The notes under the pieces are model-generated. The model was not told the DNA's origin. It searched no databases and was given only the letters and a program-made list of their open reading frames with translations. Below are positions 21,118-34,189 of a stretch of 64,000 bases of DNA, in pieces. The stretch's first letter is position 1. Every line of letters begins with the position of its first letter. Source of the stretch: Atherinomorus stipes (lineage: Eukaryota; Chordata; Actinopteri; Atheriniformes; Atherinidae); contig JALJCO010010470.1 in the NCBI GenBank assembly GCA_023101725.1, forward strand, positions 146,297-210,296. The letters are read 5' to 3'. The position numbers and the translations under genes were made by a program.

Positions 21118-22370
21118 GATGCAGCGGGGTGCGAAAGTTTGGACCCCCCCCCCCCATTTAAGACGAGGCTAAATTCACAATGGTTACTGTAAATTTCTAC
21201 TCTCCCCATCAACATGGAAAACTCTGCAACAAGATCTGAAACTTTCCACGTTGATTCCTTTTTATCACAATTCAAGTTAAAGACAAAAAGAGAAATCTTC
21301 ATATGAAACTTGCTCTTGTTTTTAGCTTAGTTTATTATCTTATTTAACTGACTCAAACCTCTTCATTCTTGTTTTGTTGCTGTTTTTAATTTTGTTTTTG
21401 CTTGTTTGTTTGTTTTGATCCAAACAGGTCTCTCATGCAAGTGAGATCTCACTGTAAAAACTCAAATCTTAGCAAGTATATTTTTCTCATTTCTAGACAA
21501 AATATCTCATAAGACAAAATTGCTTAAAAAGAAACATTTCAGTGAGATATAAAATCTTATTTCAAGAATTTTTTGCTTGTAATAAGCAAAAAGATCTGCC
21601 AGTGGGACAAGCAATTTTTTCTTGATGTCTTAAAACAAGATCTTATATGTTACTGAAATGTTTCTTTTTAAGCAATTTTGTCTTATTTTGAGTGTGACGA
21701 GATGTTTTGTCTAGAAATGAGAAAATTATACTCGCTTAGATATGAGCTTTTGCAGTGTGGATCTCAATGAGACAACCTGTATAAATTAAGGTGAAAAAAA
21801 AAAAATTCACATAGCAAGAAATTGAAAAAAGTAATAAATAAAAAATCACTTAATTCTAATTTAGTGAAATAAAACACTGATTTTTAATTGTGGTTTAAAA
21901 AAATAATGAAAAAAACAAACAAACAAAAAAACCCCAAACAAACAAAACTGTTCCAGACAGGTTAGAGCACCTTGCTCATGAACATGGACCAACATACCTG
22001 TCAACAGGTGCAGACGTCTGATTGGACGTTGCAGAAAACGAGAGGGACCCAACTGCAGTCACAGTACGTCGCCATATATCCATTCCACGCCAGAGGTCCC
22101 AATCGGAAGTTTCTTTTTCTTGTAAATCTAGCCCTACCCCTGACCCTTCTCCTAACCCTAACCACCTGACTACACTATATGCATCTGTTTGCAAGCTGCA
22201 GATAGTTACTCTTGGCGGTATTTAACTAACTTCCGCATAAGACTTCCTGTATGGATTGGATGTATGGCGGCGTCCTTGTCTGTCATTGTAACTGCAGTTA
22301 GGTACTCTTGCAGAAAACACCTGATTGCAGTGATTGTCTCAAAGTGTTGCTGAATAACATTTCACTGCAA
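21118..22370. mobile_element. mariner-type foldback element carrying a CACTGCAAAAA element
   Basis: Left end GCGAAAGTTTGGACC and internal block CTGTCAACAGGTGCAGACGT match the family whose complete copy is at 32827-33349. A second foldback (about 21448-21757, ends CACTGTAAAAACTC / GAGCTTTTGCAGTG) sits inside. Confidence 0.5.
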
Positions 22371-22847
22371 AAACTCAAATCTTACCAAGTATATTTTTCT
22401 AATTTCTTGTCAAAATATCTCATCACACTCTAAATAAGACAAAATTACTAAAAGAGAAACATTTCAGTGAGATACGGGAACTTGTTTTAAAACAATGCAT
22501 CTTATTTCAAGAAATCTTATCAAGAAAATTTCACTATTGGCAGATTCTTTTTTTTTATTGGTACAAGCAAAAAAACCACCAAAAAAAAAAAAACATCTTC
22601 TTTAACTTATTTTAAGAGTGGCCAAGATTTCTTTGCTTGTAAAAAGCAAAGAAAAATCTGCCAATAGAACAAGCAAAATTTTCTTGATTAGATTTCTTGA
22701 AATAAGATGCATTGCCTTAAAACAAGATCTTACATCTCTCTGAAAAGTTTCTTTTTAGGTAATTTTGTCTTATTTTGAGGTTGATGAGATATTTTGACAA
22801 GAAATGAGAAAAATATACTTGGTAAGATTGTAGTTTTTGCATTGAAA
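22371..22847. mobile_element. CACTGCAAAAA foldback element
   Basis: Ends CACTGCAAAAACTCAAATC and its inverse, with long arms rich in AAGATTT/AAATCTT. The same family occurs at 38767-39631 (complete) and as half copies at 43557 and 46706. Confidence 0.65.
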
Positions 22848-23774
22848 ACATTGTGTTCATCGTTCAGATTTATATAAGAGGCCTTTCACGTGCACGTCCG
22901 TGTGTTCAGATTAAAGGATCACCTCCTAACCAAGGAGGAAACTAATCTTCACTTTCCAAACTTGTGCACATCAGAGAACAGAGATCAATGAAATCAGAAA
23001 AGCTGCAACAGTACGGCGAACATCCGAGCTGCTAACAGGCGTTACCGTGGAAACACGTCTCCTATTGGAGGATGAAATTTGTGGAAACATCTTAGCATGT
23101 ATGACTCTTGACGATGAGACAGTTTTTACTCTTTATGAGCAGAGTAGCTGCTGTCCAGGTGTTGACGTTGGAAACTGCTTTACTTTTTTTAAAGATGGAT
23201 GTTTAAAAAGATGTAGATGCATATTATTTTCCATGAAGCCCTGCAGATGTTCTATTTTTAGGAATGAAACTAAAGCTGATGTTTTAGACTGAAGAGGAAA
23301 TATTCGCATGTAAAAAGTATATTCTGGATAGTTAAACGTGTTCCTGTATCGCTGTCATGGATGTAAAGGATGTGTTTAAAGTTCACCGCTGTCTCTGGTC
23401 TTCTTTTTTTAAGCTGTTTTGAAGTGAAAGAGTTTATTTCCCTTTCAGATGGAGCCACGTTTGTAAGGGCTGTGCATTTGTGGGATGAGCTGCAGAGTAA
23501 GTGGGCTGTGTTCGTTAAAAACTTTCCAAATGTTTCCTGACAAGCAGCTGATTCTGTTGTTGGACTGGAGGATAAAAGTCTGAAGAAACGAGACCTGCTG
23601 GTAATGAATGTTTTCATTAACACACGGAGACCTGAGTAACATGAAGGAACCAGTGAGGTTGTGTTGGTCCAAGCTGATCCCACAAGTGTTCAACAGGTCG
23701 AGGGTAGAACCGCGTTTAACCCTGTGATGTCATGTCTGTCACATCTGGTGCCATTTCTGTGCTGCTTCACTTAA

Positions 23775-23877
23775 AGGAATAGTTCACCCACAGAATGATG
23801 GTCCTTCATTATCTACTCACCCTCACGCTGAGCAAGACTCTGGAGCACTTTTTTAATTTCTCAAATGCAGCCGAGGA

Positions 23878-23935
<58 letters not shown>

Positions 23936-24283
23936 AGTGTGTGTGTTTCTTTATCCATCGACTTTCATATAATGGAGTTCACAGGCGCTTGAAACAAAAA
24001 GGTCCATAAAAGTCCATGAAAACTTGTCAATATTCCTCCATAGTGCTCGTCCAACGTAATCCAAGTGTCCTGAGTGGGTAGCGTCCAGAATTTACTCGCA
24101 ACAACATCATTTAATATATTTTTATAGCCTAAACAGTAGAACATCGCACTGCCCCAATGCACGTCCATACAAGTTCACGACACTACGGAAGCCTCGGCAT
24201 TCAGAGCCTACTCTGCCAATAATGCAAGCATAGAAGAAGAAATTCACTGTTTAGATTGTGCTAAGAGCGAACAAGCTGCGGAC
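23775..24283. mobile_element. Angel-like element, left half
   Basis: Starts after TTAA (23771-23774) with AGGAATAGTTCACCCACAGA. A GT microsatellite (23881-23944) interrupts it and it ends in a GAAA microsatellite, with no right arm. Confidence 0.6.
23881..23944. repeat. (GT)n microsatellite
   Basis: About 30 uninterrupted or near-perfect GT units inside an Angel-like element. Confidence 0.9.
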
Positions 24284-24284
<1 letters not shown>

Positions 24285-24322
<38 letters not shown>

Positions 24323-24359
24323 GAAAGAGAGAAAAAGAAAGAAAGAAAGAAAGAAAGAA
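24285..24359. repeat. (GAAA)n microsatellite
   Basis: About 18 GAAA-type units, at the position where complete Angel-like copies have only three or four. Confidence 0.9.
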
Positions 24360-24990
24360 GCTGGGATCTGGGCCTCTGGGTGGCTGCTGGGGGCCTGGGT
24401 CGTGAGCCTTGCGGGCTTCCTCCTCCTTGCAGAGACGAGGCTGCATCTGCATGACTGTATCACCACGGAGCACCCTTTATTATGCATGTTGACACTGTGA
24501 CACTGCTTCCCATTGCGCTGACTAGGTTGTACCTCTTCTCTGCGTAGTTCTGCGTGTGTTTGTATGATCTGAGGATATTTAAGCCACCTGCAGGTCCTCC
24601 TGTAGGGGATTGCTTGTTTTGTTTTCCGACAGAGACCTTGGAATGTTGTTCAGGGATCGCTGTACAGATGTACCAGTGAACTGTGTAAGTCGATTCATGT
24701 TTTCTCTCCTCTCTCTCTTCCTCTTCCTTACTCCTTTCTCTCTGTTCCACTTTCTATCATTACCTCTGTTAACTTTCATTTCTCCCTTGTCAGGCCCAGC
24801 AGTATGATATGGAATGCTGTTATAGACAAATGTTTAATTAAAGAAATAAAATGAATAAACAGGATATCAAGTGGAGCCTTATGTTCATAAAGCTCCGCTT
24901 GGTAAAGCAAAACTGTTCAACAAAATAAAGCAATCAGATTTCCATTCTGCTTGCTTTGATGCTGGACAGGACAAGTAGAAAAAGAAAAAA
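24360..24990. other. intergenic, unrecognised
   Basis: A GC-richer tract then TC-rich sequence (24690-24780). No splice-consistent frame or element end found. Confidence 0.35.
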
Positions 24991-24999
24991 AACAAGAAA

Positions 25000-25545
25000 G
25001 AAAAAATTATCCATACCTGCCAATTAAAGAAAAGGCTAAATTCACAATAATAATTCAAATAACAAGAAAATAAAGAAACGAATAATAAACAAACATTTAC
25101 AAAATTATAATTTAGTGAAATAAAATGTTGGCTTTGAATTATGATTGAAAAAAATAATTAAAAAAAACAAACAAACAAAAGAAACAAACCCGTTCCAGAC
25201 ACATTAGAGCAGCTTTCCCATGAACAGTGGACCAACATACCTGTCAACAGGTGCAGACGTCTGATTGGACGTCACAGAAAACACCTGATTGCAGTGATTG
25301 TCTCAAAGTGTTGCTCAACAACATTTTAGCCTTGGAGCTCCATTGTGCTTGTTTACTTGTTTTATTTTGTATGTGTTTGTTTTTAATATTTCTGTTCAAC
25401 CACAATTAAAAATCAATGTCAGTATTTTCATAGAACTGACTACAGTGTTGGGTTATCTTAACGCAGATGTTGGGCCAACAACCAAAATGTCTGAACCCAG
25501 AAAAGGCTTGTTCCCTTTTTAACCCAGCAGTTTGATCCAGGACTT
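25000..25545. mobile_element. mariner-type foldback fragment fused to another element end
   Basis: Left part (CAATTAAAGAAAAGGCTAAA, CTGTCAACAGGTGCAGACGT) belongs to the 32827-33349 family; the right part (CCCAGCAGTTTGATCCAGG) matches the 27466-27685 family. It keeps the uninterrupted target sequence used to date the insertions at 34190 and 35202. Confidence 0.5.
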
Positions 25546-25559
25546 TTTAGTGTGTGTCA

Positions 25560-26570
25560 AATTAAAACAAATCCAAACATTCGATGATAAATAATGACAC
25601 AACTCCATAAACTTTTTTAAAATAATTATTAACAAGTTTAGATATGGATTTACACTCTGTTATATCTGGTTTTGTTCTTCTGTACTTTTGTACATATTCT
25701 GAGCGTGCAAGGCAAAAAGAAACAAGACCATAGAAAATAATCTGTCCTCAGGATGACACGGAGGTCCAGGTCACTGACAGCAAAACACCCACATCACTTT
25801 CCACAACCACCCTGAGAGCTTCAGAGATTAACTCGTCATCGTTCATCCCACACAAGAGCTTGTCATACGTGAGGCGGGGGTGAGGTGGAGGGGATGGGGC
25901 TCTGTGGTTTGATTATGAACATTACCAAAACGCAGGGTTTCAGTTACACTGGGGTTTGAGGGGGAGCATTTTGGGGGGCATGTATCGTGACTTGAAGGTC
26001 ACGTGCACATGCGTACATTAGTATATTAGTGCACGGCAGCATGGTCATACAGTTACAGGGTGAAACACTTTGCTCCTGCAGTTTGCAGCAGATACAATCA
26101 GAATAATGACGCACAAACAAAGTTGTTATCCATGCTATAAAAACAGCTGAATCTGGCGTGACCTGGGCTGGAGACATATAATTTAGACATGTAGGTGCTT
26201 TATCACACCAGTGAACCAAATCCACCAATAAAACCAGTTTGTCCTTCTTATTTGTGAAGTTTTAAAGCCTTACAATTTAAATTTTCCTCATAAGGCGTCC
26301 AGGAACAAAACTATTACAGGTGACAATTTCAAAATCCGAATTTGGTATGATCTCAGCGAGAGACGCTGATTTGGGGCGTAAAAGTTTACAGTGGTGAATC
26401 AAATCCACAAAAAACACTTAATCCTTCTTATTTATAGAGATTCTGATAGTTTTCAGGCTGTAGAATATTTATCATCGGGTGTCCAGAAGCAAAGTTACGC
26501 TACTACTGGTGCCATTTAAAGTAGCGAGGTTTGAGCTGTCCTCATGCAACAACACTGTAATCTGGAGATG
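25560..26570. other. intergenic, no gene seen
   Basis: Low-complexity AT-rich sequence and unique sequence between the genes. No coding or RNA feature supported. Confidence 0.4.
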
Positions 26571-26572
26571 TA

Positions 26573-27463
26573 CACTAAAAAAAATGATTTTTTGGCCTTG
26601 TAAAAATCACTTTGATGTAAAAGTAAATTCTGCAAGAGTTTTATATTAACCTGTTTTTACTCAAAAAAGAAATAATTTCGTTAAATGCTACTTAACATTT
26701 GTTTGTATATTTTTTAACTTAATCTAAAATTGTAAGTAAAACTCACAATTATTAAGTCATTTGTGTTTAATGTATTCATTATGTGATCAACTTGTAAAAA
26801 ATAAGTAAACTTTACTTTGCCTACACAGTCCTGTCAAAGGGGGAGGAGCTATTTTCAAAATTAAACATATCTGGACCACAAAGGCTCATGGGAGATGCAC
26901 ATTCAACAGGAGTTTAACCTTTTGTGAATGCGGGGCTATAAATTTGAGTTATTTTCTGTGTTATGATTTACATTTTGACTATGTTGGAAAGTTCTGTTGT
27001 GTTTGATTGTAAAGCTGCTACCATGAGTGAGAAGGAGAGTACAGATAAAGCCACCACTGCGATTAATTAGGAGTACTTCTACATGCTTGTCCAAGGAGTT
27101 GGCAACATCATAATGGTTGTCGTACAAGTGTGTTTTATAACTTTACTATATCTAATGACTGGCCTGTTAGTCTGACCCAGTGTAGTTGCTAAAGAATACT
27201 CATAAATAATATTTGTTTCAACATAAAATATTCAGTTTAATGTAAACTGAGTCTAAGTAGAAGATACTAATCATGATAAAGTAAAACTCAATGGCAAAGT
27301 TGATAAATATGAGTAAAGGTCATCTAAGTTTTTCTTGTAGGAACTCATATATGCAAGGAAGGTTTACTTGAAAATAACCCTTGTAAAATTTACTTAACAT
27401 TTCTGAGTGCAATTACTTTCCTAGGATTTTCTAAGTAACTAATACTCCACAGTTTTTTCAGTG
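26573..27463. mobile_element. TA-flanked foldback element A
   Basis: Ends CACTAAAAAAAATGATT and GTTTTTTCAGTG, TA at 26571-26572 and 27464-27465. No coding capacity. Confidence 0.55.
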
Positions 27464-27465
27464 TA

Positions 27466-27685
27466 CACACTAAAAACTCCTGCTGGGTTAAAAAGGGAAC
27501 AACTAATTTCTGGGTTACTTTGACCCCCAAAATTGGGTTGTTTTTTTTTTTTTAAACCAACTTTCGGGTTGAATATTTCACCCAGAAGTTGGGTCAACAA
27601 TCCAAATGTCTGGGTCAAAATAACCCAGTTATTAGTTGGTCCCTTTTAAACCCAGCAGTTTGACCCAGCAGGAGTTTTTAATGTG
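27466..27685. mobile_element. TA-flanked foldback element B
   Basis: Ends CACACTAAAAACTCCTGCTG and CAGCAGGAGTTTTTAATGTG; TA at 27464-27465 (shared with element A) and 27686-27687. Confidence 0.7.
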
Positions 27686-28100
27686 TAGCTGCTTCCACCA
27701 AAAACCCCCTTTATCCTCCTTATCTATAAAGATTCTGACAGTTTCCAGCCTCACATTTACAAGTTGGCTGCAGGATGATCCGTTTGATTGATCACAAAGT
27801 TAATTACCCAATCGGACATTCTGGTCCACACTCAGCACCAATGAATTCTACCGGTATATATTAGTACTCATGTCAGCAGTATGTATCAGCAAGTACACAA
27901 ATGTAAATACTTGGATATCTACTCTGTTTGAAAAAACAACGTGGAATTGGTAAAGAAACATCAGGAATCTTGTGGAAAAATTGAATGTAACTTGAAAGTG
28001 GACGACTTTTAGGGCTCACCGCTGAGTATCAGCTGTGGAGCTCCCCTTAATTTGAACCATGCTGTAAAGTAATCAACGTGGACCAGTTTGAATGTCACTA

Positions 28101-28418
28101 CACTGAAAAAAAAGTGGTCCAACGACAAAGGTTTACATATTTCAGTTAGATAGCAGGTTTACCATCGGACTGAATTATGTGTCTGAAACTTTAACCAGGA
28201 AATTAAATTTATATAATTCAATCAAATAAAACTGAGACGAAAGGACAACATTCTATTAGCTGTTGTTACTTTAATTCTGTGCCATCGATTCGTGTCCATT
28301 TTATTTAATTGAATTACATAAATTTCATGTTCAGGTTAAAGTTCCAGACACATAATTCAGTCGGATGGGAATTCATCATGTAACTGAAAAAAGTAGTTGA
28401 CCAAATATTTTTTCAGTG
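28101..28418. mobile_element. TA-flanked foldback element C
   Basis: Ends CACTGAAAAAAAAGTGGTCC and an inverse ending ATTTTTTCAGTG; TA at 28099-28100 and 28419-28420. Long arms, short centre. Confidence 0.65.
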
Positions 28419-28630
28419 TAACGTGATCCCACAAATGCAGAAACAGCTTTGGGGACAAAAATATGAAGATTCTTGAGGGTTTAAAGTAAAAACTGAACTA
28501 AACTAAAATCTGAAAATGGGAAAAAATGACCCTCATGGAGAGGAGTGGATTTTCTATTAAATAAATCTTTTAAGAAATGATGCGGGGTAAATATCTGAAC
28601 TGAAAATGTTGGGAAATAACAAGTCTTCAG

Positions 28631-30270
28631 GAGGGGTGTAAATCACCAGTTTGATCATGTTACGATATATCGATACAGTGGATAGGTGATTTGATGTCTG
28701 CTGATACCTCAAATTCAGTATCGATACAATTTAGATTTGATTTAATTAAGGATTCACCGATTGATATAAAACAATATTACAAGTAATAAACAAGGGTATT
28801 TTTTCTTAACATAACTGTAAGCTTTGCAGTACGATCTCCTTGTGTCATATATATCTACTACACAACTATAAACGTGCATTTTGTTGTGAAAATGTTGTGT
28901 CACAGGACCTTCAAAATAAAGTCGTTTTCATAATAAAAGTGGGTTTGACATTGATATTTGGTCAAAATTGGGTTTTTGGATCGATTTACAATTGATACAT
29001 CAACCTACACTATATTGCCAAAAGTATTTCCTCACCATCCAGATGATGGAATCAGGTGTTTCAGTCACTTTCATGTCCACAGGTGTATAAATGAAGCAGC
29101 TCAGCATGCAGACTGTTTCTACAAACATTTGTGAAAGAATGTGTCGCTCTCAGGAGCTCAGTGAATTCCAGCGTGGAACTGTGATAAGATGCCACCTGAG
29201 CAACAAATCCAGTGGTGAAATTTCCTTTCTCCTTAATATTCCACAGTCAACTGTTGGCTGTATTATAAGAAAATGGAAGTGTTTGGGAACGACAGCAACT
29301 CGGCCACATAACCTGACGGAGCGGGTCAGCAGATGCTGAAGCTCATAGTGTGAAGAGGTGGCCAACTTTCTGCAGAGTCAATCACTACAGACCCCCAAAC
29401 TTCATGTAGCCTTCAGATCAGCTCAAGAACAGTGACAGAGAGCTTCATGGAATGGGTTTCCATCATGGCGACCAGCTGCATCCATCCATACATCACAAAG
29501 TGAAATGCAAAGTGTGGATGCAGTGGTGTAAAGCAGCCGCCACTGGACTCTAGAGCAGTGGAGGCGTTCTCTGGAGGGACCAATCACGCTTCTCCATCTG
29601 GCAATCTGATGGAGGAGTCTGGGTTTGGCGGTTGCCAGGACAACAGTACTTGTCTGACTGCATTGTGCCAAGTGTAAAGTTTGGTGGAGGGGTTATTATG
29701 GTGTGGGGTGTTTTTCAGGAGCTGGGTTTGGCCCCTTACTTCCAGTGAAAGGAACTCTGAATGCTTCAGAATACACAGACATTTTGGAAAATTCCACGCT
29801 CCCAACTTTGTGGGACCAGTTTGGAGCTGGCTCCTTCCTCTTCCAACATGACCGTGCACCAGTGTACAGAGCAGGTCCATAAAGACCTGGATGCAGAGTC
29901 TGGTGTGGAGGAACTGGACTGGCCTGCACAGAGTCCTGACCTTAACCCCATAGAACACCTTTGGGATGAATTAGAACGGAGACTGAGAGCCAGGCCTTCT
30001 GGTCCAACATCAGTGTGACCTCACAAATGTGCTTCTGGAAGATGGTCAAAAATTCCCATAAACACTCCTAAACCTTGTGGACGGCCTTCCCAGAAGAGAT
30101 GAAGCTGTTCTAGCTGCAAAGGTGGACCAACGTCATATTGAACCGTGTGGATCAGGAATGGGATGTCCCTTAAGCTCATATATGAGTCAAGGCAGGTGAG
30201 ACGTTACTTTTGGCAAAACAGTATATCGATGTACCAATATACTGTAGATTGATGTATTGTTACATCCCTA
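28631..30270. mobile_element. hAT-type element split by a Tc1 element
   Basis: Flanked by gtcttcag (28623-28630) and gtcttgag (30271-30278), an 8-bp duplication with one change, which is the hAT hallmark. Ends GAGGGGTGTAAAT and TTACATCCCTA. An unsplit relative is at 52994-53402. Non-autonomous. Confidence 0.75.
29028..30223 (+). mobile_element. Tc1-like transposon inside the hAT element
   Basis: Ends CACTATATTGCCAAAAGTA and its near inverse, TA on both sides. The plus strand has a degenerate DD34E transposase (about 29093-30018): FQRGTVIRCHLSNKSSGEIS near the start and [20 protein letters not shown] near the end, with several stops and frameshifts. Confidence 0.85.
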
Positions 30271-30278
30271 GTCTTGAG

Positions 30279-31690
30279 GTAAAGTTGCTGCCAGCAGGTG
30301 AATTCTGGATAAATGTCATGTCCCGAGCCAGCCGTCGTGGTCTGAAGGCATTTCTGTCTGAAGCAAGGACACGTCAATGAGGATGAAAGTCAATTTCTGT
30401 CTGGTTGCCTGTCTCCCCTGAACTATAAACAATTCTTCGTTGTTCATTTGCCACAAACTAATCCTCGACCTGCCGTAGAAATGTGGATGTAATAAATCAT
30501 TATTATTACGACGATGAAAACTGACCTGTTGTACCTTCTCTATGAAACTAGTTTCATATAAATATAATTTTATTTATGTGGATGTGAAACTTCTGCTGTG
30601 GAACATCTGAGTGTTTTTATTTATCCATGATAAAAAAATAAAATAATTACGTTTTGGATTTGAATAGGATTATTGAGTGAAGAGATGCGTGTGATGTGGA
30701 TAAAACAGTCATAACAGTATTTGCTGACGCAGTCAGAGTCCTAACAGAGTCCCAACCTCGTCTGTGACGGGTTTAAAGTTAAAAAAGTCAAAGTGTAAAC
30801 AACCAGAAAAGTAAAATGAACGCGTGAAACATCGAGCAGGGGAAGTGATCGGGATTTTGTAGCCATCAACCTCACCTCAGGCCTCAAACTCCCTTTTAAA
30901 GCCTCGTTACAGGACGGTTATCAGGCTGAAGTACAAGCCTGAATGAATGATTGCATCATTGCTGTCCCTCATAGCTGGGATGATCAGATGGATGTGAGCC
31001 GAGTCCCTCTGCAGGCTTGCAACATGCTGAACAGAAGATACAGGTGTGACTGAAATCAGGGAGTCCGAAGCAAAACGACAGGATGAAGATGACCTGAGAC
31101 ACACGGATGTGCTTAGGTAGCTGCAGCTAGAGGCTCATCTATGCTCCACGTATACTTTTTGTCCGTTTTCTGCCCTCTTTACGTGTTTTGCTCCATTTTC
31201 TGAGAGATTTCAGATGCATAGCTAGACGCAGCAAACGAAGCAGTAGCGTGGGGTCAGTGGTGCATGCGGTATCGTTCAGGGACGACCAGAAGAAGCCACA
31301 CAGACCGCTGCCAGCTGCCACACAGCTCCCCTCCCAGTATGAACGTTATCAATCTCAATATCTAACAGTCAAAATATCAGATTTGATACTTTTTAAAATA
31401 ATGTAACACCACTGTGTTGATACAAAACATACATTGTTATCTCTAAGACTTTTAGGCAAGAAAAGTACGTGTGAATGCAGCCATGGCGTGTTCCTTCTGT
31501 ATCACATGATTATGGTAGCCTATCAGATGTCAGAACTACGTTGATGCTCGTGATGACGTGTTAATAATTTACTGGTTTAATGCAAGATCTTGAGCTTTTT
31601 GTTTTATTCATATCGCCATCATACATTGTATTTTATTTTCAATTTAAAACATTTAAATAATTTCAATATTTGATCATTTAAAAAATGTAC
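30279..31690. other. intergenic, no gene seen
   Basis: Mostly unique sequence. Short open stretches lack splice support. No element end recognised. Confidence 0.4.
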
Positions 31691-31695
31691 TTTAA

Positions 31696-32779
31696 AGGTA
31701 CAGTGTGTAAGAATTACTGACATCTAGTGGTAAAAATGCATATACACACTCAAAAATAGAGGTACCAGTTTGTACTTAAAAGAGTACAAACGCTTGTCGC
31801 TGGGGGTGTTCCTTTCTGAAAGACATATCTGTACCCTTTGGTCCTGGTCCATTGTTGTACCTTATGAAGCTGTACCAGTTAAAGTACAAATAAACCAATG
31901 AAAAATTATGAATAAATGTCAATAAAATAGAGATTATGACAAAAGTCAAAGATGCTAATAATAAATGAATAATAATTGTATAAATATTAGGCCAAACACA
32001 TATATAATTATACATATAATTATTTCTATGATTATTACGAAAATCATAATGTAATAACTATAATTATACAACTGTTTAAAGTACTGCTAATTATAGTTAT
32101 TATACAAACTAACCACAGTTTTCAATGCTGCAGGTACCCTTAGGGTTGAAATGGTACAAATTTGTACTTTTATTACTTTGGGCCCTTTTTCATAGTATAT
32201 AGGTACTTCTGGCCTCATAAAGACCAATATTGAACTTTTGAGAGAACATTTGTAAAAAAAAAAAAAAAGTACCTACAGGTACAGAAATGTCCCTGTCTCG
32301 TACCTCTGTTTTTGAGTGTAGCAATGACTTCATATGCTACGCACTGTTGTGAATGTACGGTGGCCGTCAGCAGCCAAATTCTCCCAGACACAGAGGTGTT
32401 TTCATGTGTGAGTGGATCCAGTGGTCTCGGGTGTAGCGATGACTGTAGTATAGGTAATTATTTTTAAGGCATTACTGATCCCAAACAGTCTCTAACTCCC
32501 ATAAAACAAAGCTGGTACAGCAGTTCTAAAGTTCAGAGGGTTCTCACTTCACACACATTGTTTTGTCCATTCAGGGACCCCGTAGTAAAAAGGATGTCAC
32601 AAATATGGCAGCCTCCATGTATGTGGACCCACAGCAAGTAGATATGAATGACTCATTATAAGAAAAAACATATAACAGCTGTTCTAGTGAAGCTATTACA
32701 CATCAATAGAAAAACACAGTTTTGAGTTATATATTGTATTTTTCTGGCATTGACCTTTGTTTTTTTACACACTGCACCT
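31696..32779. mobile_element. TTAA foldback element, AGGTACAGTGTG family
   Basis: TTAA at 31692-31695 and TCAA at 32780-32783; ends AGGTACAGTGTGTAA and TTACACACTGCACCT. It carries a second element (about 31747-32319). Confidence 0.7.
31747..32319. mobile_element. nested foldback element, CACTCAAAAATAGAGGTAC ends
   Basis: Inverted ends CACTCAAAAATAGAGGTAC and GTACCTCTGTTTTTGAGTG, with further GTAC-rich arms. It lies wholly inside the TTAA element. Confidence 0.7.
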
Positions 32780-32826
32780 TCAATCTTATATTTATTTAGA
32801 GATTTAGAGTAGTTTTTAATATAATA

Positions 32827-33349
32827 CAGTTGTGCTTGAAAGTTTCCATCTGCTCCCATTAAAGATGTTTTAAAAAAAAAGAAAAAAAATCAGTTGTCAG
32901 TGAAATAAGTTGAAATTGACAAAAGTAATAAGAAATAAACATTCTATGAAAATCATGACATTGATTTTGAATTGTGGTTCAACAGAAATATTAAAAACAA
33001 ACACACAAGAAATAAAACAACTAAACAAACATGATGGGGCTTTGAAGCCAAAATGTTGTTGAGCAACACTTTGAGACAATCACTGCAATCAGGTGTTTTC
33101 TGTAACGTCCAATCAGACGTCTGCACCTGTTGACAGGTATGCTGGTCCACCGTTCTATGGTCTGGGAAAGCTTTGTGTGTTTGTTTTTTAAATTATTTTC
33201 TTAAAACACAATTCAAAATCATTATTTTATTGAACTAAATTCTAATATAGTTAATTTTGTTATTACTTTCTTAGTTTGTTATTTGAATTACCGTTGTGAA
33301 TTTAGCTTTGCCTTCAATGGGAGGGGATGCAAACTTTCAAGCACAACTG
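32827..33349. mobile_element. mariner-type foldback element, complete
   Basis: Ends CAGTTGTGCTTGAAAGTTT and its exact inverse; TA at the left, AA at the right. Internal CAATCAGACGTCTGCACCTG marks the family, found at least five times in the window. Confidence 0.75.
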
Positions 33350-34189
33350 AATCAGCATTTCTATCAATGCTTTATCAGTGGAAAAGTATGTTCAATATAT
33401 TCATGTTCATTAGTTTAATTCATATTATATCATACTGTCCTCAGAATAAACATATGAATGCACAACCCTGTGATTTTCCTTTATTACGGGGCATGAATAA
33501 GTACTATAAACTAATGATACTGCATAAAGAGGAAAAATGTGTCCCTGCTTGAAACCTGGAACTTGGAGGTGAACTCTGACCTCTATGGATCCATTTGGTA
33601 GCAGCCATTTTCCCAGTAAGTTATTTTATGGGTTTGGATCTGATCCATTATTTCTAATATCTGTTCTTTCTACTTTCTTTCTCCCTCAAACACCAGGTAA
33701 GATGGAAGCTGTCATACTCATCGCTGCGATGGAGTACAGATGTCTATTTCATTAACGTGTCTCTGAATCCTGCTGACTCACAGCAACAACATGGGTTCAG
33801 TGGCTTCAAGCGGTTGCACGGTTCATATTCACATTTAAAAGCAAATGCCTTTAAGGAAGTGCAAAGATTCGTGATCGGGGGTCGGGCCGAAATGCCAGGG
33901 CTGATGTTTGTGTCGTAGTTCGCTGCTGCATGGGAGCATGATGACGACAGAAACGGACCAACATATACACACAGTCGTCCTAAAACTATTTATACCCTCC
34001 AATTAAAGAAAAGACTAAATTCACAATTTAATTCAAATGACAAGAAACTAAAGAAATTAATAAATACAAATTCACAAAATTATAATTTAGTGAATTATAA
34101 TATTGCTTTTGATTTGGGGTTGGACATAATAATAATAATAATAATAATAATAATTAAAAAAAAAAAAAACTGTCCCAGACACATTAGTC

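Noticed and set aside
24258..24500. KERKKERK-type open frame
   Set aside because: Translation of the GAAA microsatellite.
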